From Actinomycetota bacterium (GTDB taxonomy: Bacteria > Actinomycetota > Actinomycetes > Propionibacteriales > Propionibacteriaceae): a stretch of 64,000 bases of DNA. The stretch spans positions 49,392-113,391 of the forward strand of contig JAIUOT010000063.1 in the NCBI GenBank assembly GCA_020161015.1. The letters are read 5' to 3'. The notes beneath the pieces were generated by a model that worked only from the letters and a program-made list of their open reading frames with translations, did no database searches and was not told the origin of the DNA. The translations under genes were made by a program, and so were the position numbers. Shown one piece after another: positions 1 through 8,364 of this stretch (position 1 is its first letter; each line of letters opens with the position of its first letter).

Positions 1-334
1 CGCGTCCGGCGACGGCGGTGGCCTCCTGCCCGTCGACCGGGCGCACCAGCGCCCGCCGGAGCCCCACTGCGGCGATGGCCACCAGGGCCACCCCGCCGGC
101 GACGGCGGGCCACGCGCCCCAGGCGACGATGACCGGCGCCGCCACCGCGCCGAGGACGACCGCGGCCGTGCAGTACAGGGTGTCAACGACGCCCACGGCC
201 AGGGCCCCGGGGGCCGCTCCGCGGAACCCGCGGGCGATGCCCTCACCGATCAGCAGCACGCTGATCGCCCCCAGCGGCATGGCGATGCCGATGCCGGCGA
301 GCAGCCCGCTGGCCAGGGCAGGGAGGACGTCCAC
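1..334 (-). CDS. LysE-family exporter, 3' end cut by window edge
   Basis: The reverse strand encodes a hydrophobic N-terminus reading LASGLLAGIGIAMPLGAISV, followed by a glycine/alanine-rich transmembrane stretch with VGVVDTLYC. This is the start of a LysE/RhtB-type amino-acid exporter, a family of six-helix inner-membrane proteins that export amino acids. Only about 111 codons are inside the window. The start taken is a GTG. An overlapping ATG upstream lies in another frame and gives no membrane protein. The gene is divergent from an Lrp/AsnC regulator about 70 bp away, the classic exporter/regulator arrangement, so the substrate is probably an amino acid. The substrate cannot be read from sequence. 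The start has no strong Shine-Dalgarno. Confidence 0.7.
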   Translation of the reverse strand, partial: MDVLPALASGLLAGIGIAMPLGAISVLLIGEGIARGFRGAAPGALAVGVVDTLYCTAAVVLGAVAAPVIVAWGAWPAVAGGVALVAIAAVGLRRALVRPVDGQEATAVAGR

Positions 335-391
335 GGCAGGCACCCTGCCATGCGCCGGGCGGCCGTGCTGCCAATCTCGCTTCCGAACGGA

Positions 392-397
392 TAGATT
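392..397 (+). promoter_or_regulatory. Extended -10 (TAGATT) of leaderless Lrp-type regulator gene
   Basis: TAGATT lies exactly 6 nt before the GTG at 404 and there is no Shine-Dalgarno, so transcription should start on or next to the start codon. The same TANNNT-N6-GTG layout recurs across the window. Confidence 0.55.
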
Positions 398-403
398 GAC
401 GGT

Positions 404-832
404 GTGGACGCCCTCGACGAGCAGATCGTGAACATCCTGTCCCGCGACGGCCGCGCATCCTTCAGTGAGGTGGGACGTCAGGTCGGGCTGAGCACCAACG
501 CCGCGGCCGCCCGCGTCCGCAAGCTGGAGTCGGCGGGGGTGATCCTGGGCTACCGCGCGGTGCTCGCCGCGGAGGCGCCGTCCGGGGACACCGGGATCGA
601 GACGTTCATCGACGTCCGCCTGCGCCCCGAGCAGGATTCCGAGGCGTTCCTGGGCTGGGTGAGCAGTGAGCCGGCGGTGCGGGACGCCGTCCACGTGACC
701 GGACCGTACGACTACCTGCTGCGCGTGGTGGTGCGGGACACGACAGAACTCGACCGGTTCCTGCGCCGCCTGAAGGCCGGCGGCGGCGTGAGCCAGAGCC
801 AGACCCGGCTGGCGCTGCGCTCCCCGCGCTGA
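404..832 (+). CDS. Lrp/AsnC family transcriptional regulator
   Basis: The 142-aa protein has an N-terminal AsnC-type winged helix-turn-helix (LDEQIVNILSRDGRASFSEV, then VGLSTNAAAARVRKLESAGVI, residues ~3-47). It is followed by a RAM ligand-binding/oligomerisation domain (ETFIDVRLRP to the C-terminus). Lrp/AsnC proteins are DNA-binding octamers or dimers that sense amino acids. The gene is divergent from the LysE-type exporter at the window start, so it most likely controls that exporter. The GTG start is leaderless. Length and domain order are normal for the family. The effector amino acid is unknown. Confidence 0.88.
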   Translation: MDALDEQIVNILSRDGRASFSEVGRQVGLSTNAAAARVRKLESAGVILGYRAVLAAEAPSGDTGIETFIDVRLRPEQDSEAFLGWVSSEPAVRDAVHVTGPYDYLLRVVVRDTTELDRFLRRLKAGGGVSQSQTRLALRSPR

Positions 833-882
833 ACACCTGCCTGGTCGGCGCGCAGGCCCGCCGGTCGCGCGGGCGCCGCGGC

Positions 883-1374
883 TCAGCCGCGGACGGCGGC
901 GCCCTTGGCCAGCGCCGAGCGGCGCAGCTCCTCCTGGAAGGCGACCATCTTCTCTGCGAGCACCGGGTCGGAGGCGGCAAGGATCCGCACGGCCAGCAGG
1001 CCGGCGTTGCGGGCGTTGCCGATCGCCACCGTCGCCACCGGCACGCCCGCGGGCATCTGCACGATCGACAGCAGCGAGTCCATCCCGTCGAGGTACTTCA
1101 GGGGTACCGGGACGCCGACCACCGGGAGCGGGGTGAGGGCGGCCAGCATGCCGGGCAGGTGGGCGGCACCGCCGGCGCCGGCGATGATCACCTTCAGCCC
1201 CCGGGTGTGGGCGGCACGACCGTAGGCCACCATGTCCTCGGGCATGCGGTGGGCGGAGACCACGTCCGCCTCGTAGGGCACGCCGAACTCGGCGCAGGCG
1301 TCGGCGGCCGCGGACATCACCGGCCAGTCCGAGTCCGACCCCATCACGATGCCGACCAGCGGCTGCTCACTCAT
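883..1374 (-). CDS. purE: N5-carboxyaminoimidazole ribonucleotide mutase
   Basis: PurE (163 aa) converts N5-CAIR to CAIR in de novo purine synthesis. The signature GSDSDWPVM phosphate-binding segment (residues ~12-20) and SAHRMPE (residues ~40-46) with the catalytic His are intact, followed by the [10 protein letters not shown] segment. Its ATG lies within the 3' end of purK (8-bp overlap: the purK stop TGA lies inside ATGAGTGAG), so the two are translationally coupled. In M. tuberculosis the equivalent pair is Rv3275c/Rv3276c. The gene is convergent with the Lrp regulator. A GC-rich inverted repeat around its stop codon could help terminate transcription. Confidence 0.96.
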   Translation of the reverse strand: MSEQPLVGIVMGSDSDWPVMSAAADACAEFGVPYEADVVSAHRMPEDMVAYGRAAHTRGLKVIIAGAGGAAHLPGMLAALTPLPVVGVPVPLKYLDGMDSLLSIVQMPAGVPVATVAIGNARNAGLLAVRILAASDPVLAEKMVAFQEELRRSALAKGAAVRG

Positions 1375-2518
1375 CGGTGTCTCCCCTCAGGCGCCGGGCC
1401 GCGCGCCACGCCCGTCCCATCGTCGCATCGAGGCCGTCGCCGACGGCGGTGACGTGGCCGACCTTGCGTCCGGGCACCACGTCCTTGCCGTAGAGCTGCA
1501 CCTTCAGGCCCGGATCGGCGGCCATCACCTCGGAGAGGCCGGCGAGCAGGTCGGCGCGGCTTCCGCCGAGGACGTTGACCATGACCGTGACCGGGGCGAG
1601 GGGCGCCGTGGAACCCAGCGGGAGGTCGGCGACCGCGCGCAGGTGGTTCTCGAACTGGCTGGTGACCGCGCCGTCGATGCTCCAGTGCCCGGTGTTGTGC
1701 GGCCGCATCGCCAGCTCGTTGACCACCACCGTGCCGTCGGCCGCCTCCATCAGTTCGACCGCGAGCACACCGACGACGCCCAGCTCCTCCGCGATCCGAA
1801 GGCCCATCGCCTGGAGGTCGCGCACCTGGTCGGGACGCAGCCCCGGCGCGGGGGTGACGGTCGCGACGCAGATGCCGTCGCGCTGCTCGGTCTCGCTCAC
1901 CGGGTAGGCGACGGCCTGTCCACCGGCGCGCCGGACCACGAGGACGCTGAGCTCGCGGGTGAAGTCGATGAACTCCTCGGCGATGATGACCGCGTCCGCG
2001 CGGAGCCCCTCGAAGGGGATGCCCGCCTGCTCGGGCCCGTCCAGCTTCCACACGCCCTTGCCGTCGTAGCCACCGCGGGAGGTCTTGGCGATCACCGGCC
2101 AGCCGAGTTCCTCGGCGACGGCGACGAGGTCGTCCGGGCCGGAGACCACGCGGTTGCGCGGGCACGGGACGCCGAGGGCGGCGAGACGGGCGCGCATCAC
2201 CGCCTTGTCCTGGGCGTGGACGAGGGCCTCCGGGCCGGGCCGGACGGCGATGCCGGCGTCGACGAGGTCGTGCAGGATCGCGGTCGGTACGTGCTCGTGG
2301 TCGAAGGTCACCACGTCGCAGCCGGCCGCGAACCCCGCGACGGTGGCGGGGTCGGTGTAGTCGCCGACCGCCACGTCGTGCACGACCTGGGCCGCGGAGA
2401 CGTCCGGGCCCTCGGCCAGCAGCCGCAGCCGCAGCCCGAGCCCGATGGACGCGGCGTGCATCATGCGGGCCAGCTGGCCGCCGCCGATGACGCCGATGGT
2501 CGCTGCGGGAGTCCTCAC
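1367..2518 (-). CDS. purK: 5-(carboxyamino)imidazole ribonucleotide synthase
   Basis: PurK (383 aa) is an ATP-grasp enzyme that carboxylates AIR to N5-CAIR using bicarbonate and ATP, supplying PurE. It opens with the Rossmann-like [12 protein letters not shown] (residues ~7-18). ATP-grasp elements follow: [14 protein letters not shown], then [16 protein letters not shown], then [18 protein letters not shown] near residue 260. The start chosen is the GTG at 2518 because a TATCCT hexamer lies 7 nt upstream (leaderless), and the longer open frame adds 41 residues of low-complexity sequence reaching into the divergent gene. It is the first gene of the purK-purE operon and is divergent from the S51 peptidase gene. 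Confidence 0.95.
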   Translation of the reverse strand: MRTPAATIGVIGGGQLARMMHAASIGLGLRLRLLAEGPDVSAAQVVHDVAVGDYTDPATVAGFAAGCDVVTFDHEHVPTAILHDLVDAGIAVRPGPEALVHAQDKAVMRARLAALGVPCPRNRVVSGPDDLVAVAEELGWPVIAKTSRGGYDGKGVWKLDGPEQAGIPFEGLRADAVIIAEEFIDFTRELSVLVVRRAGGQAVAYPVSETEQRDGICVATVTPAPGLRPDQVRDLQAMGLRIAEELGVVGVLAVELMEAADGTVVVNELAMRPHNTGHWSIDGAVTSQFENHLRAVADLPLGSTAPLAPVTVMVNVLGGSRADLLAGLSEVMAADPGLKVQLYGKDVVPGRKVGHVTAVGDGLDATMGRAWRAARRLRGDTDE

Positions 2519-2525
2519 CCGCGTG

Positions 2526-2531
2526 AGGATA
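2526..2531 (-). promoter_or_regulatory. -10 (TATCCT) of leaderless purK
   Basis: Read on the minus strand, TATCCT is followed by 7 nt and then the GTG of purK, with no Shine-Dalgarno between. It sits in the 55-bp divergent gap with the S51 peptidase gene. Confidence 0.5.
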
Positions 2532-2573
2532 ACCGCCCGCCGCGCCGGCCCGGGGTTCTGCCAAGATGGGGAC

Positions 2574-3290
2574 ATGACTGCGCACATCGTCGCGATGGGT
2601 GGCGGCGGCTTCTCGATGTCACCCTTCGGAGCCCCCACCAACCTCGACCGCTACCTGGTCGAGCTCACCGGGAAGCCGTCCCCGCTGGTGTGCTTCGCGC
2701 CCACCGCGTCGGCCGACGACCCGCAGTACATCAACAAGTTCCTGCTCGCCTACGGCACCCTCGGCGTGCGCACGATGGTGCTGACGCTGTGGGAGGGCGG
2801 GTCGGCCGGGTCGGTGGCCCGCCTGGCCGACGCGGACCTGCTGCTGGTCGGCGGCGGGCACACGGTGAACCTGATGGCGCTGTGGCAGGCGCACGGGGTG
2901 GACGCGGCGATCCGGTCGCGGTACGCCGCCGGCGACGTGGTGCTGGCCGGCGTCTCCGCCGGTGGGTCGGCCTGGTACACCGGCTGCATCACCGACTCCT
3001 TCGGCGACTTCCGTCCCTGGCGGGGCGGGCTGGGCCTGGTGCCCGGCAGCTTCTGCCCGCACTTCGACGGCGAGGCCGAGCGTGCGCCGTCCTACACCGA
3101 CGCGGTCGCCACCGGTGACCTGCCCGGCGGGTACGGCGCCGACGACGGCGCCGGCGTCCACTACGTCGACGGGGTGCCGACGAACTTCGTCGCCGAGGCG
3201 ACCGGCCAGCGCGTCTACCGCGTGATGCCGTCCGACCTGCCGACCGCGAGCGGCGTCCTGGTGGAACCGCAGCAGATGACGGTGCTCTGA
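2574..3290 (+). CDS. Peptidase S51 family protein (dipeptidase E-like)
   Basis: The 238-aa protein has a class-I glutamine-amidotransferase-like fold typical of S51 serine peptidases (alpha-aspartyl dipeptidase PepE, cyanophycinase). The nucleophile elbow AGVSAGGSAWY (residues ~125-135) carries the catalytic Ser. The LVPGSFCPHFDGE segment carries the conserved His, and DLLLVGGGHTVNLM is the glycine-rich loop. Family members cleave Asp-X dipeptides or related substrates in the cytoplasm. The ATG at 2574 is preceded by a GATGGGG purine tract. It is divergent from purK and convergent with the cation transporter. Substrate is not determined by sequence. Confidence 0.85.
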   Translation: MTAHIVAMGGGGFSMSPFGAPTNLDRYLVELTGKPSPLVCFAPTASADDPQYINKFLLAYGTLGVRTMVLTLWEGGSAGSVARLADADLLLVGGGHTVNLMALWQAHGVDAAIRSRYAAGDVVLAGVSAGGSAWYTGCITDSFGDFRPWRGGLGLVPGSFCPHFDGEAERAPSYTDAVATGDLPGGYGADDGAGVHYVDGVPTNFVAEATGQRVYRVMPSDLPTASGVLVEPQQMTVL

Positions 3291-3325
3291 GCGCCGTCCC
3301 CTGACCCGGCCCGAGGGCGCCGCCG

Positions 3326-3973
3326 TTAGTCGAGGGGCTCCCCGGCGAGGGCCTTCGCGGCGAGGCGCTCCTCCTCGCTCGCCTCCCAGACCTCGGCGGC
3401 GGCGCGCAGGGCGAGCACGATGATGAAGCAGCCCAGGATCAGGTCGGGCCAGCCAGAGCCGGTCCAGGCGGTCACGATGCCCATCGCAATGATGGCCAGA
3501 TTCACCAGCACGTCGTTGCGGGCCGAAAGGAACGCCGCCCTGCTCAGCGACCCGCCGTGGTGGCGCACCCGGTTCAGCAGCCACGCGCTGAACCCGTTCA
3601 CCACGATCGCGCCGATCGAGGCGAGCACCAACGGTGCCACCTGTGGCGGGACCGGGGCTGAGAACCGCTCGATCGCCTCCCAGCCCGCGAGCACCGCTGG
3701 ACCGAGGAGAACGGCCGCCATGAGCTTGCCCACCACCGCCCGCCGGACCAGCGGCCAGCCCAGGGCGATGAAGATCAACAGGTTGACCGCGGCGTCCTCG
3801 AGGAAGTCGACACTGTCGGCGAGCAGCGCCACCGACCCGGCACCGAGCGCGACGACGAACTCGACGAAGAAGTAGCCGAGGTTCAGCCCGGCCACGACGA
3901 GGACGACCCGTCGCAGGCGTGCGGCACCGCTCCCGTCTCCCGGTGAGGGCACACCCGACAGCGACTCGGCCAC
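3326..3973 (-). CDS. Small cation-diffusion-facilitator-like transporter
   Basis: The protein (215 aa from the chosen start) has five to six predicted membrane segments. An early LLADSVDFLED contains a DxxxD pair where CDF proteins carry the (H/D)xxxD metal site. A later segment reads LSARNDVLVNLAI where canonical members have HxxxD, so the second half of the metal site is changed. The C-terminal cytoplasmic metal-sensing domain is absent. It probably moves a divalent cation across the inner membrane, but the altered ligands leave specificity open. I prefer the GTG at 3973 because TAGGGT lies 7 nt upstream (leaderless). An upstream GTG at 4012 is possible. Confidence 0.72.
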   Translation of the reverse strand: MAESLSGVPSPGDGSGAARLRRVVLVVAGLNLGYFFVEFVVALGAGSVALLADSVDFLEDAAVNLLIFIALGWPLVRRAVVGKLMAAVLLGPAVLAGWEAIERFSAPVPPQVAPLVLASIGAIVVNGFSAWLLNRVRHHGGSLSRAAFLSARNDVLVNLAIIAMGIVTAWTGSGWPDLILGCFIIVLALRAAAEVWEASEEERLAAKALAGEPLD

Positions 3974-4048
3974 GGCCGCCACCCTAGTCCCGGCCCGCCC
4001 GCGATCGGCCACCTCCGTGACGGCGCGGACGAACGAGGGCCGTCCGGT

Positions 4049-4477
4049 TCAGCGGAAGATCAGGTGGCGCTGCACCACGAAGTTCACCGTGGTGGCCACG
4101 CCCTGGGCGATCACGAAGCCGACCACCTGCGCGACGGTCTGGCTCGCCGAAGCGGCGAGGATCCACGGGTAGAGCACGGCGAAGAGGCCCACCTGAAGCA
4201 CGAACGTGAGCCCGTACAGCAGCATGACAGCGGCGAACCTGCGCTTCGAGCCGTCGGAGCGGAACGTCCAGCGCCGGTTGATCAGGTAGGCGGTGGTGGT
4301 GCCCGCGACGAACGACAGGGCCTTGGCCGGGGTGTGCTCGAGTCCGGCGAGGTTCATCAGCACGACCAGCAGTCCCAGGTCGACGACGGCCGACAGCCCA
4401 CCGGTCAGGACGAACCGCACCAGCTGGGTGCGCAGCGCGAGCCGCTCCGGCACGCCGCCGGCGTCCTGCGCGCTCAA
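4049..4477 (-). CDS. GtrA family membrane protein
   Basis: The protein (about 142 aa) has four transmembrane helices: FVLTGGLSAVVDLGLLVVLM, then KALSFVAGTTTAYLINRRWTF, then a third hydrophobic segment around LYGLTFVLQVGLFAVLYPWI, and a C-terminal helix ending NFVVQRHLIF. The NRRWTF motif after helix 2 and the RHLIF end are hallmarks of GtrA/DPMS-type proteins, implicated in translocating polyprenyl-phosphate-linked sugars for cell-envelope glycans. The likely TTG start overlaps the stop of the PH-domain gene (TTGA). A GTG eight codons later is an alternative. In mycobacteria the GtrA-like Rv3277 sits at the same place between purK and the PH-domain gene. Confidence 0.85.
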   Translation of the reverse strand: MSAQDAGGVPERLALRTQLVRFVLTGGLSAVVDLGLLVVLMNLAGLEHTPAKALSFVAGTTTAYLINRRWTFRSDGSKRRFAAVMLLYGLTFVLQVGLFAVLYPWILAASASQTVAQVVGFVIAQGVATTVNFVVQRHLIFR

Positions 4478-4995
4478 GCGGTGGCCTCGGGGCCGGACGC
4501 CTTGCCGTCCTTGCCGAACAGCAGTTCGGTCATCATCACGTGCACGCGCTCCACGTCCGGGATGTCCTCCAGCGTCACCGGCTGGTCGGCGGCGGTGGTG
4601 AGGATGAGCGTCCCGCAGCCGAGCAGGCGGTCGAGGACGCCCCGCTCGTAGGCCACGTTGACGATCCGGGTGAGCGGCAGGTCGTGCCCGGTCTGGGTGA
4701 TGATGCCGCGGCGGGTGATGATCCGGCGGTCGGTGAACGTGTAGGTGGACGAGATCCAGCGCAGGAAGGGCGCGACCACCCACGTGCCGAGCGCGATCAG
4801 CATGAGCACGGTGACGATCCAGTTCGTGACCGGCTGCCAGGAGGCCGGCGGCAGCGCGTAGCCGAACCCACTGGCCACCGCGATGAGGAGCAGCGAGACG
4901 ACCGGCATGATGAGCGCCTTGCCGTGGGTGCGCAGGTGCAGCACCTCGACCTCGCCGGCACCCAGAAGTTGCGGATCCAGACCCATGGCATCCAT
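4474..4995 (-). CDS. PH domain-containing membrane protein (bPH2/DUF304)
   Basis: The protein (about 173 aa) has two adjacent N-terminal transmembrane helices (LIMPVVSLLLIAVASGFGYA and WIVTVLMLIALGTWVVAPFL), then a bacterial PH domain beginning STYTFTDRRIITRRGIITQT and ending VHVMMTELLF. Function of these membrane-anchored PH proteins is not settled. The neighbourhood corresponds to Rv3278c of M. tuberculosis. Start is one of two in-frame ATGs (4995 or 4986). Longer upstream reading is low-complexity. The gene overlaps the next gene (GtrA) by 4 bp and is probably co-transcribed with it. The 640 bp upstream are repeat-rich and non-coding. Confidence 0.83.
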   Translation of the reverse strand: MDAMGLDPQLLGAGEVEVLHLRTHGKALIMPVVSLLLIAVASGFGYALPPASWQPVTNWIVTVLMLIALGTWVVAPFLRWISSTYTFTDRRIITRRGIITQTGHDLPLTRIVNVAYERGVLDRLLGCGTLILTTAADQPVTLEDIPDVERVHVMMTELLFGKDGKASGPEATA

Positions 4996-5054
4996 GGTCC
5001 CACACCACCGGTGGCGTCGAGTGGACGTCCCCGCCCCGTCCCCCGCGTTCGCTG

Positions 5055-5104
5055 CCGATCGCAACTCCCGCTACCGGAATTCCGGTGGCAAGCGTTGCAC
5101 TCGG
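5055..5104. repeat. EcoRI-centred 50-bp palindrome, copy 1
   Basis: It begins CCGATCGCAACTC and has CCGGAATTCCGG at the centre. The right arm is diverged (GGTGGCAAGCGTTGCACTCGG), so the inverted repeat is imperfect. It is preceded by CGCGTTCGCTG and followed by a GGGAACCACGGGAAC segment, both shared with copy 2. Confidence 0.85.
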
Positions 5105-5299
5105 CAGCGGGAACCACGGGAACCGGCGGACGCGCCCCGATCCGGTGAGGGAGAACGGGGCGGAACCGCCGCGCCGGACGAGCGGGCGAACCCGAGCGCC
5201 GGCGGAACGGCGACGGGCGGTGCAGGAGGCGCGCAAGGCGTCCGGCTTCGGCGCGGCGTGCGGCCGGCCACCCACGGGACCCCGTCCTCGCGTTCGCTA

Positions 5300-5349
5300 C
5301 CGATCGCAACCCGCGCTACCGGAATTCCGGTAGCAGGAGTTGCACTCGG
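5300..5349. repeat. EcoRI-centred 50-bp palindrome, copy 2
   Basis: Same orientation and length as copy 1, starting 245 bp further on, with the CCGGAATTCCGG centre and arms matching at most positions. It is preceded by CGCGTTCGCTA and followed by GGAACCACGGGAACGG. Confidence 0.85.
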
Positions 5350-5363
5350 GGGCAGGAACCACG

Positions 5364-5470
5364 GGAACGGACGGCGGCGTCCGTCGGGCCACAGGAACGG
5401 ACGGCAGCGTCCGTCAGGCCGAAGGAACGGACGGCGGCGTCGGCCAGCCCGGAGGAACGGACGGACGACC
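5364..5470. repeat. 30-bp tandem repeat, about 3.5 units
   Basis: Units start at 5364, 5394, 5424 and 5454, each beginning GGAACGGACGG and followed by CGGCGTCC-type sequence. The period is exactly 30 bp. On the minus strand this reads as a decapeptide repeat (TDAAVRS plus three residues) in an unsupported open frame, so I treat it as non-coding. Confidence 0.8.
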
Positions 5471-5520
5471 CGCCGGCGGGGGCGAGGGCCGCCAGCGGTA
5501 CCCCCAACCCGCGTTCGCTG

Positions 5521-5570
5521 CCGATCGCAACTCTCGCTACCGGAATTCCGGTAGCGAGAGTTGCGATCGG
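5521..5570. repeat. Perfect 50-bp palindrome, copy 3
   Basis: All 25 bases of the left arm (CCGATCGCAACTCTCGCTAC then CGGAA) are matched by their reverse complement, with the axis in the GAATTC centre. As RNA it would form a 23-24 bp stem with almost no loop. It begins 221 bp after copy 2 and is preceded by the same CGCGTTCGCTG. Confidence 0.9.
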
Positions 5571-5639
5571 GGGCGGGAACGGAAGGGCGGGGGCGGAGGG
5601 AGGGGGCGGGGGGGGGAGGGAGGGTGCGGGAGGCGGGGG

Positions 5640-6437
5640 TCAGCGCAGGTGGACGACGTCGCCGGCGGCGAAGGCTCGCTCTCCACCGGCGACGGAGACC
5701 AGCAGGCAGCCGTCGGCGTCCACGCCGGTGGCGAGGCCCTCGACCACGTCGTCCGGCGAGAGCTGCACCCGCACCCTGCGACCGACGGACGTGCAGCGCG
5801 CGGCGTACTCGCCGCGCAGGTCCTCCGCGGCGAGCCACCGGGTGTACCACCCGCCGAGCGCGACCAGGACGGCCTCGGCCAGCGCCGCGTCGTCCGCCGT
5901 GCCACCGGCCAGGACGACCGACGTCGCGGTCGGCACCGGCAGCTGGTCGGCGGAGAGGGTGGTGTTGACGCCCATCCCGATCACCGCGGCCGGCCCGTGG
6001 ACGGAGTCCACGCGCTCGGCGAGGATCCCGCACAGCTTGCGCCCGTCGGCCAGCACGTCGTTGGGCCACTTCAGTTCCGCGGCCACGCCGGTGGACGCGC
6101 GGAGCCCGTCCGCCACGGCCAGCCCGGCGACCAGCGGCAGCCACAGCCAGCGGCGGGCCGCCACGGCCGGCGGCGGGCGCAGCAGCACCGAGATCGCCAG
6201 CGAGGTTCCCGGGGGTGCCTCCCACACCCGGGTGAACCGTCCGCGCCCTGCGCTCTGGTGGCTCGAGACCAGCACCGTCCCCGACTCGGCGCCCGCCCGG
6301 GCCGCCGCGGCCAGGTCGGCGTTCGTCGATCCGGTGGTGGCGAGCGCGGTCACCTGCGTCCACACCCCGCCCGGGCGGACGAGCGCCGCGGCCAGGCGCG
6401 CGGCATCGACCTGCGGGGCGCCGGGGGTCGAAATCAC
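5640..6437 (-). CDS. birA: Biotin--[acetyl-CoA-carboxylase] ligase
   Basis: BirA (265 aa) activates biotin as biotinyl-AMP and attaches it to the lysine of the biotin carboxyl carrier domain. The catalytic core shows [19 protein letters not shown] (residues ~62-80), the KWPNDVL motif (~123-129) that binds biotin/ATP, and GMGVNTTL further on. A small C-terminal SH3-like domain ends GDVVHLR. There is no N-terminal HTH, so it is a monofunctional ligase without repressor activity. It is divergent from pccB, whose partner alpha subunit at 17987 is its substrate. The GTG start has TAGGGT 6 nt upstream and is probably leaderless. Confidence 0.95.
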   Translation of the reverse strand: MISTPGAPQVDAARLAAALVRPGGVWTQVTALATTGSTNADLAAAARAGAESGTVLVSSHQSAGRGRFTRVWEAPPGTSLAISVLLRPPPAVAARRWLWLPLVAGLAVADGLRASTGVAAELKWPNDVLADGRKLCGILAERVDSVHGPAAVIGMGVNTTLSADQLPVPTATSVVLAGGTADDAALAEAVLVALGGWYTRWLAAEDLRGEYAARCTSVGRRVRVQLSPDDVVEGLATGVDADGCLLVSVAGGERAFAAGDVVHLR

Positions 6438-6443
6438 GCCCAG

Positions 6444-6478
6444 ACCCTATGCCCACGGCGGAGGCTGGTCGGTATGGT
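6444..6478. promoter_or_regulatory. Divergent birA/pccB promoter pair
   Basis: On the minus strand TAGGGT (6449 to 6444) is 6 nt before the birA GTG. On the plus strand TATGGT (6473-6478) is 7 nt before the pccB ATG at 6486. Both fit leaderless transcripts from one 48-bp divergent gap. An alternative for pccB is a GGAGG at 6460-6464 serving an in-frame ATG at 6474. Confidence 0.5.
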
Positions 6479-6485
6479 TCCGCTC

Positions 6486-8060
6486 ATGGCGCAGGACATC
6501 CACACCACGCGGGGCAAGATCGCCGACCTGGGCGAGCGCATGAAGCAGGCGCAGAACCCGTCGTCGCCCGCCGCGGTGGAGAAGGTGCACGCGCAGGGCA
6601 AGATGACCGCCCGCGAGCGGATCCTCGCCCTGCTCGACGAGGGCAGCTTCACCGAGTTCGACGAGTTCTCCCGGCACCGCTCCACCGTGTTCGGCATGGA
6701 GGAGAAGCGGCCCTACACCGACGGGGTGATCACCGGCGTCGGTTCGATCCACGGCCGTCCGGTGTGCGTGTTCAGCCAGGACGTGACGATCTTCGGCGGC
6801 GCCCTCGGCGAGGTGTACGGGGAGAAGATCGTCAAGATCCTCGACTTCGCGATCACGACCGGCTGCCCGATCATCGGCATCAACGAGGGCGGCGGCGCGC
6901 GCATCCAGGAGGGCGTCGCCTCGCTCGACCTGTACGCCAGGATCTTCCGGCGCAACACCCTCGCCTCCGGCGTCATCCCGCAGATCTCGCTGATCATGGG
7001 CGCGGCGGCCGGCGGCCACGTCTACTCCCCCGCGCTGACCGACTTCGTGATCATGGTCGACCAGACCTCGCAGATGTTCATCACCGGGCCGAACGTCATC
7101 AAGACCGTCACCGGCGAGGACGTGACGATGGAGGAGCTGGGCGGGGGCCGGACGCACTCCACCCGGTCGGGCAACTCCCACTACCTGGCCGCGGACGAGG
7201 CCGACGCCATCGAGTACGTCCGCGAGCTGCTGACCTACCTGCCGCAGAACAACCTCGAGGACCCGCCGGTCTACGACGAGGCCGAGGCGGACCTCACGAT
7301 CACCGAGCACGACCTCGTGCTCGACACGCTGGTGCCCGACTCGCCGAACCAGCCCTACGACATGCACGAGGTCATCAAGCGCGTGCTCGACGACGACGAG
7401 TTCCTCGAGGTGCACCAGCTGTACGCGCCCAACATCATCTGCGGCTTCGGCCGGGTGGAGGGACGCGCGATCGGCGTCATCGCCAACCAGCCGATGGTGT
7501 ACGCGGGCTGCCTCGACATCAAGGCCTCCGAGAAGGCCGCGCGGTTCGTCCGCACCTGCGACGCGTTCAACATCCCGATCCTGACCTTCGAGGACGTCCC
7601 CGGCTTCCTCCCCGGCACCGACCAGGAGTGGGACGGGATCATCCGCCGCGGCGCCAAGCTGATCTACGCCTACGCCGAGGCGACCGTCCCGCTGGTCACG
7701 GTGATCACGCGCAAGGCCTACGGCGGCGCCTACTGCGTGATGGGGTCCAAGCCGCTCGGCGCGGACGTGAACCTCGCCTGGCCCACCGCGCAGATCGCGG
7801 TGATGGGCGCAGAGGGCGCGGTGAACATCCTCTACAAGCGCGAGCTGGCCGAGGCCGAGGATCCCACCGTCCGGCGCACGGAGCTGATCGACGAGTACAA
7901 CGACGAGCTGGCCAACCCCTACGTCGCCGCCGAGCGGGGCTACGTCGACAAGGTGATCTACCCGCACGAGACGCGCGCCCAGGTGATCCGCGTGCTGCGG
8001 CTGCTGCGCACCAAGCGCCAGCAGCTGCCGCCGAAGAAGCACGGGAACATCCCGCTGTGA
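6486..8060 (+). CDS. pccB: Acyl-CoA (propionyl-CoA) carboxylase beta subunit
   Basis: The 524-aa carboxyltransferase subunit transfers CO2 from carboxybiotin to propionyl- or acetyl-CoA. The N-terminal crotonase-fold half includes [20 protein letters not shown] and the oxyanion-hole segment [12 protein letters not shown] (residues ~130-141). The C-terminal half includes [20 protein letters not shown] and ends with KKHGNIPL, typical of actinobacterial AccD5/PccB. The gene is followed with a 3-bp overlap (GTGA) by the epsilon subunit, the Rv3280-Rv3281 arrangement. Propionyl-CoA is the most likely substrate by similarity to AccD5. The longer open frame upstream crosses birA and is not coding. 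Confidence 0.94.
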   Translation: MAQDIHTTRGKIADLGERMKQAQNPSSPAAVEKVHAQGKMTARERILALLDEGSFTEFDEFSRHRSTVFGMEEKRPYTDGVITGVGSIHGRPVCVFSQDVTIFGGALGEVYGEKIVKILDFAITTGCPIIGINEGGGARIQEGVASLDLYARIFRRNTLASGVIPQISLIMGAAAGGHVYSPALTDFVIMVDQTSQMFITGPNVIKTVTGEDVTMEELGGGRTHSTRSGNSHYLAADEADAIEYVRELLTYLPQNNLEDPPVYDEAEADLTITEHDLVLDTLVPDSPNQPYDMHEVIKRVLDDDEFLEVHQLYAPNIICGFGRVEGRAIGVIANQPMVYAGCLDIKASEKAARFVRTCDAFNIPILTFEDVPGFLPGTDQEWDGIIRRGAKLIYAYAEATVPLVTVITRKAYGGAYCVMGSKPLGADVNLAWPTAQIAVMGAEGAVNILYKRELAEAEDPTVRRTELIDEYNDELANPYVAAERGYVDKVIYPHETRAQVIRVLRLLRTKRQQLPPKKHGNIPL

Positions 8061-8296
8061 GCACCCAACCGGGCGGGCCGGGCGAGGCCCCGCTGGTGCA
8101 GGTGGTCGCCGGCAGCCCGACGGACGAGGAGCTCGCCGCCCTCGGCGCGCTGATCGTCGCACTGCGCCGTGGCCGTCCCGCACCGCACGCGCCGGAGACC
8201 AGCACGCTCGCCGGCGGCTGGCGCTCCTACTGGCACACGGTCCGGACGCCGCTGGTGCCCGGCCGCGAGGCCTGGCGCAGCAGTTTCCGGATGTAG
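8057..8296 (+). CDS. accE: Acyl-CoA carboxylase epsilon subunit
   Basis: This 79-aa protein starts at a GTG overlapping the pccB stop codon. The core [21 protein letters not shown] (residues ~16-36) and the C-terminal W-rich segment ending [12 protein letters not shown] match the small epsilon subunits that stabilise actinobacterial carboxylase complexes between alpha and beta subunits. It is nested in a longer open frame antiparallel to nothing, and only the last part is real. Overlapping translation suggests stoichiometric production with pccB. Confidence 0.85.
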   Translation: MSTQPGGPGEAPLVQVVAGSPTDEELAALGALIVALRRGRPAPHAPETSTLAGGWRSYWHTVRTPLVPGREAWRSSFRM

Positions 8297-8364
8297 CAGG
8301 CCCCACCCACCGGACGGGCGACGCGTCGCGCGGACCCGGCACCGGGCAACCGAGAGGAGATGGC

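Larger units (their letters stand above)
4996..5639. other. Repeat-rich intergenic region between PH-domain gene and birA
   Basis: About 640 bp contain no supportable gene. Open frames across it are low-complexity Arg/Ala/Gly translations of repeats. It carries three copies of a 50-bp palindrome, a four-unit 30-bp tandem array between copies 2 and 3, and a run of guanines near 5580-5640. The promoter of the PH-domain gene must lie near 5000-5050, but I could not place it. Confidence 0.7.

Noticed and set aside
5055..5570. CRISPR-like spacing of the three palindromes
   Set aside because: The intervals are 171 and 195 bp, the repeats are diverged palindromes, there are only three units, and no cas gene is present.
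5340..6485. N-terminal extension of pccB of about 380 residues
   Set aside because: It translates the repeat-rich gap and the antisense of birA. The family start lies at [10 protein letters not shown] and a promoter sits just before it.
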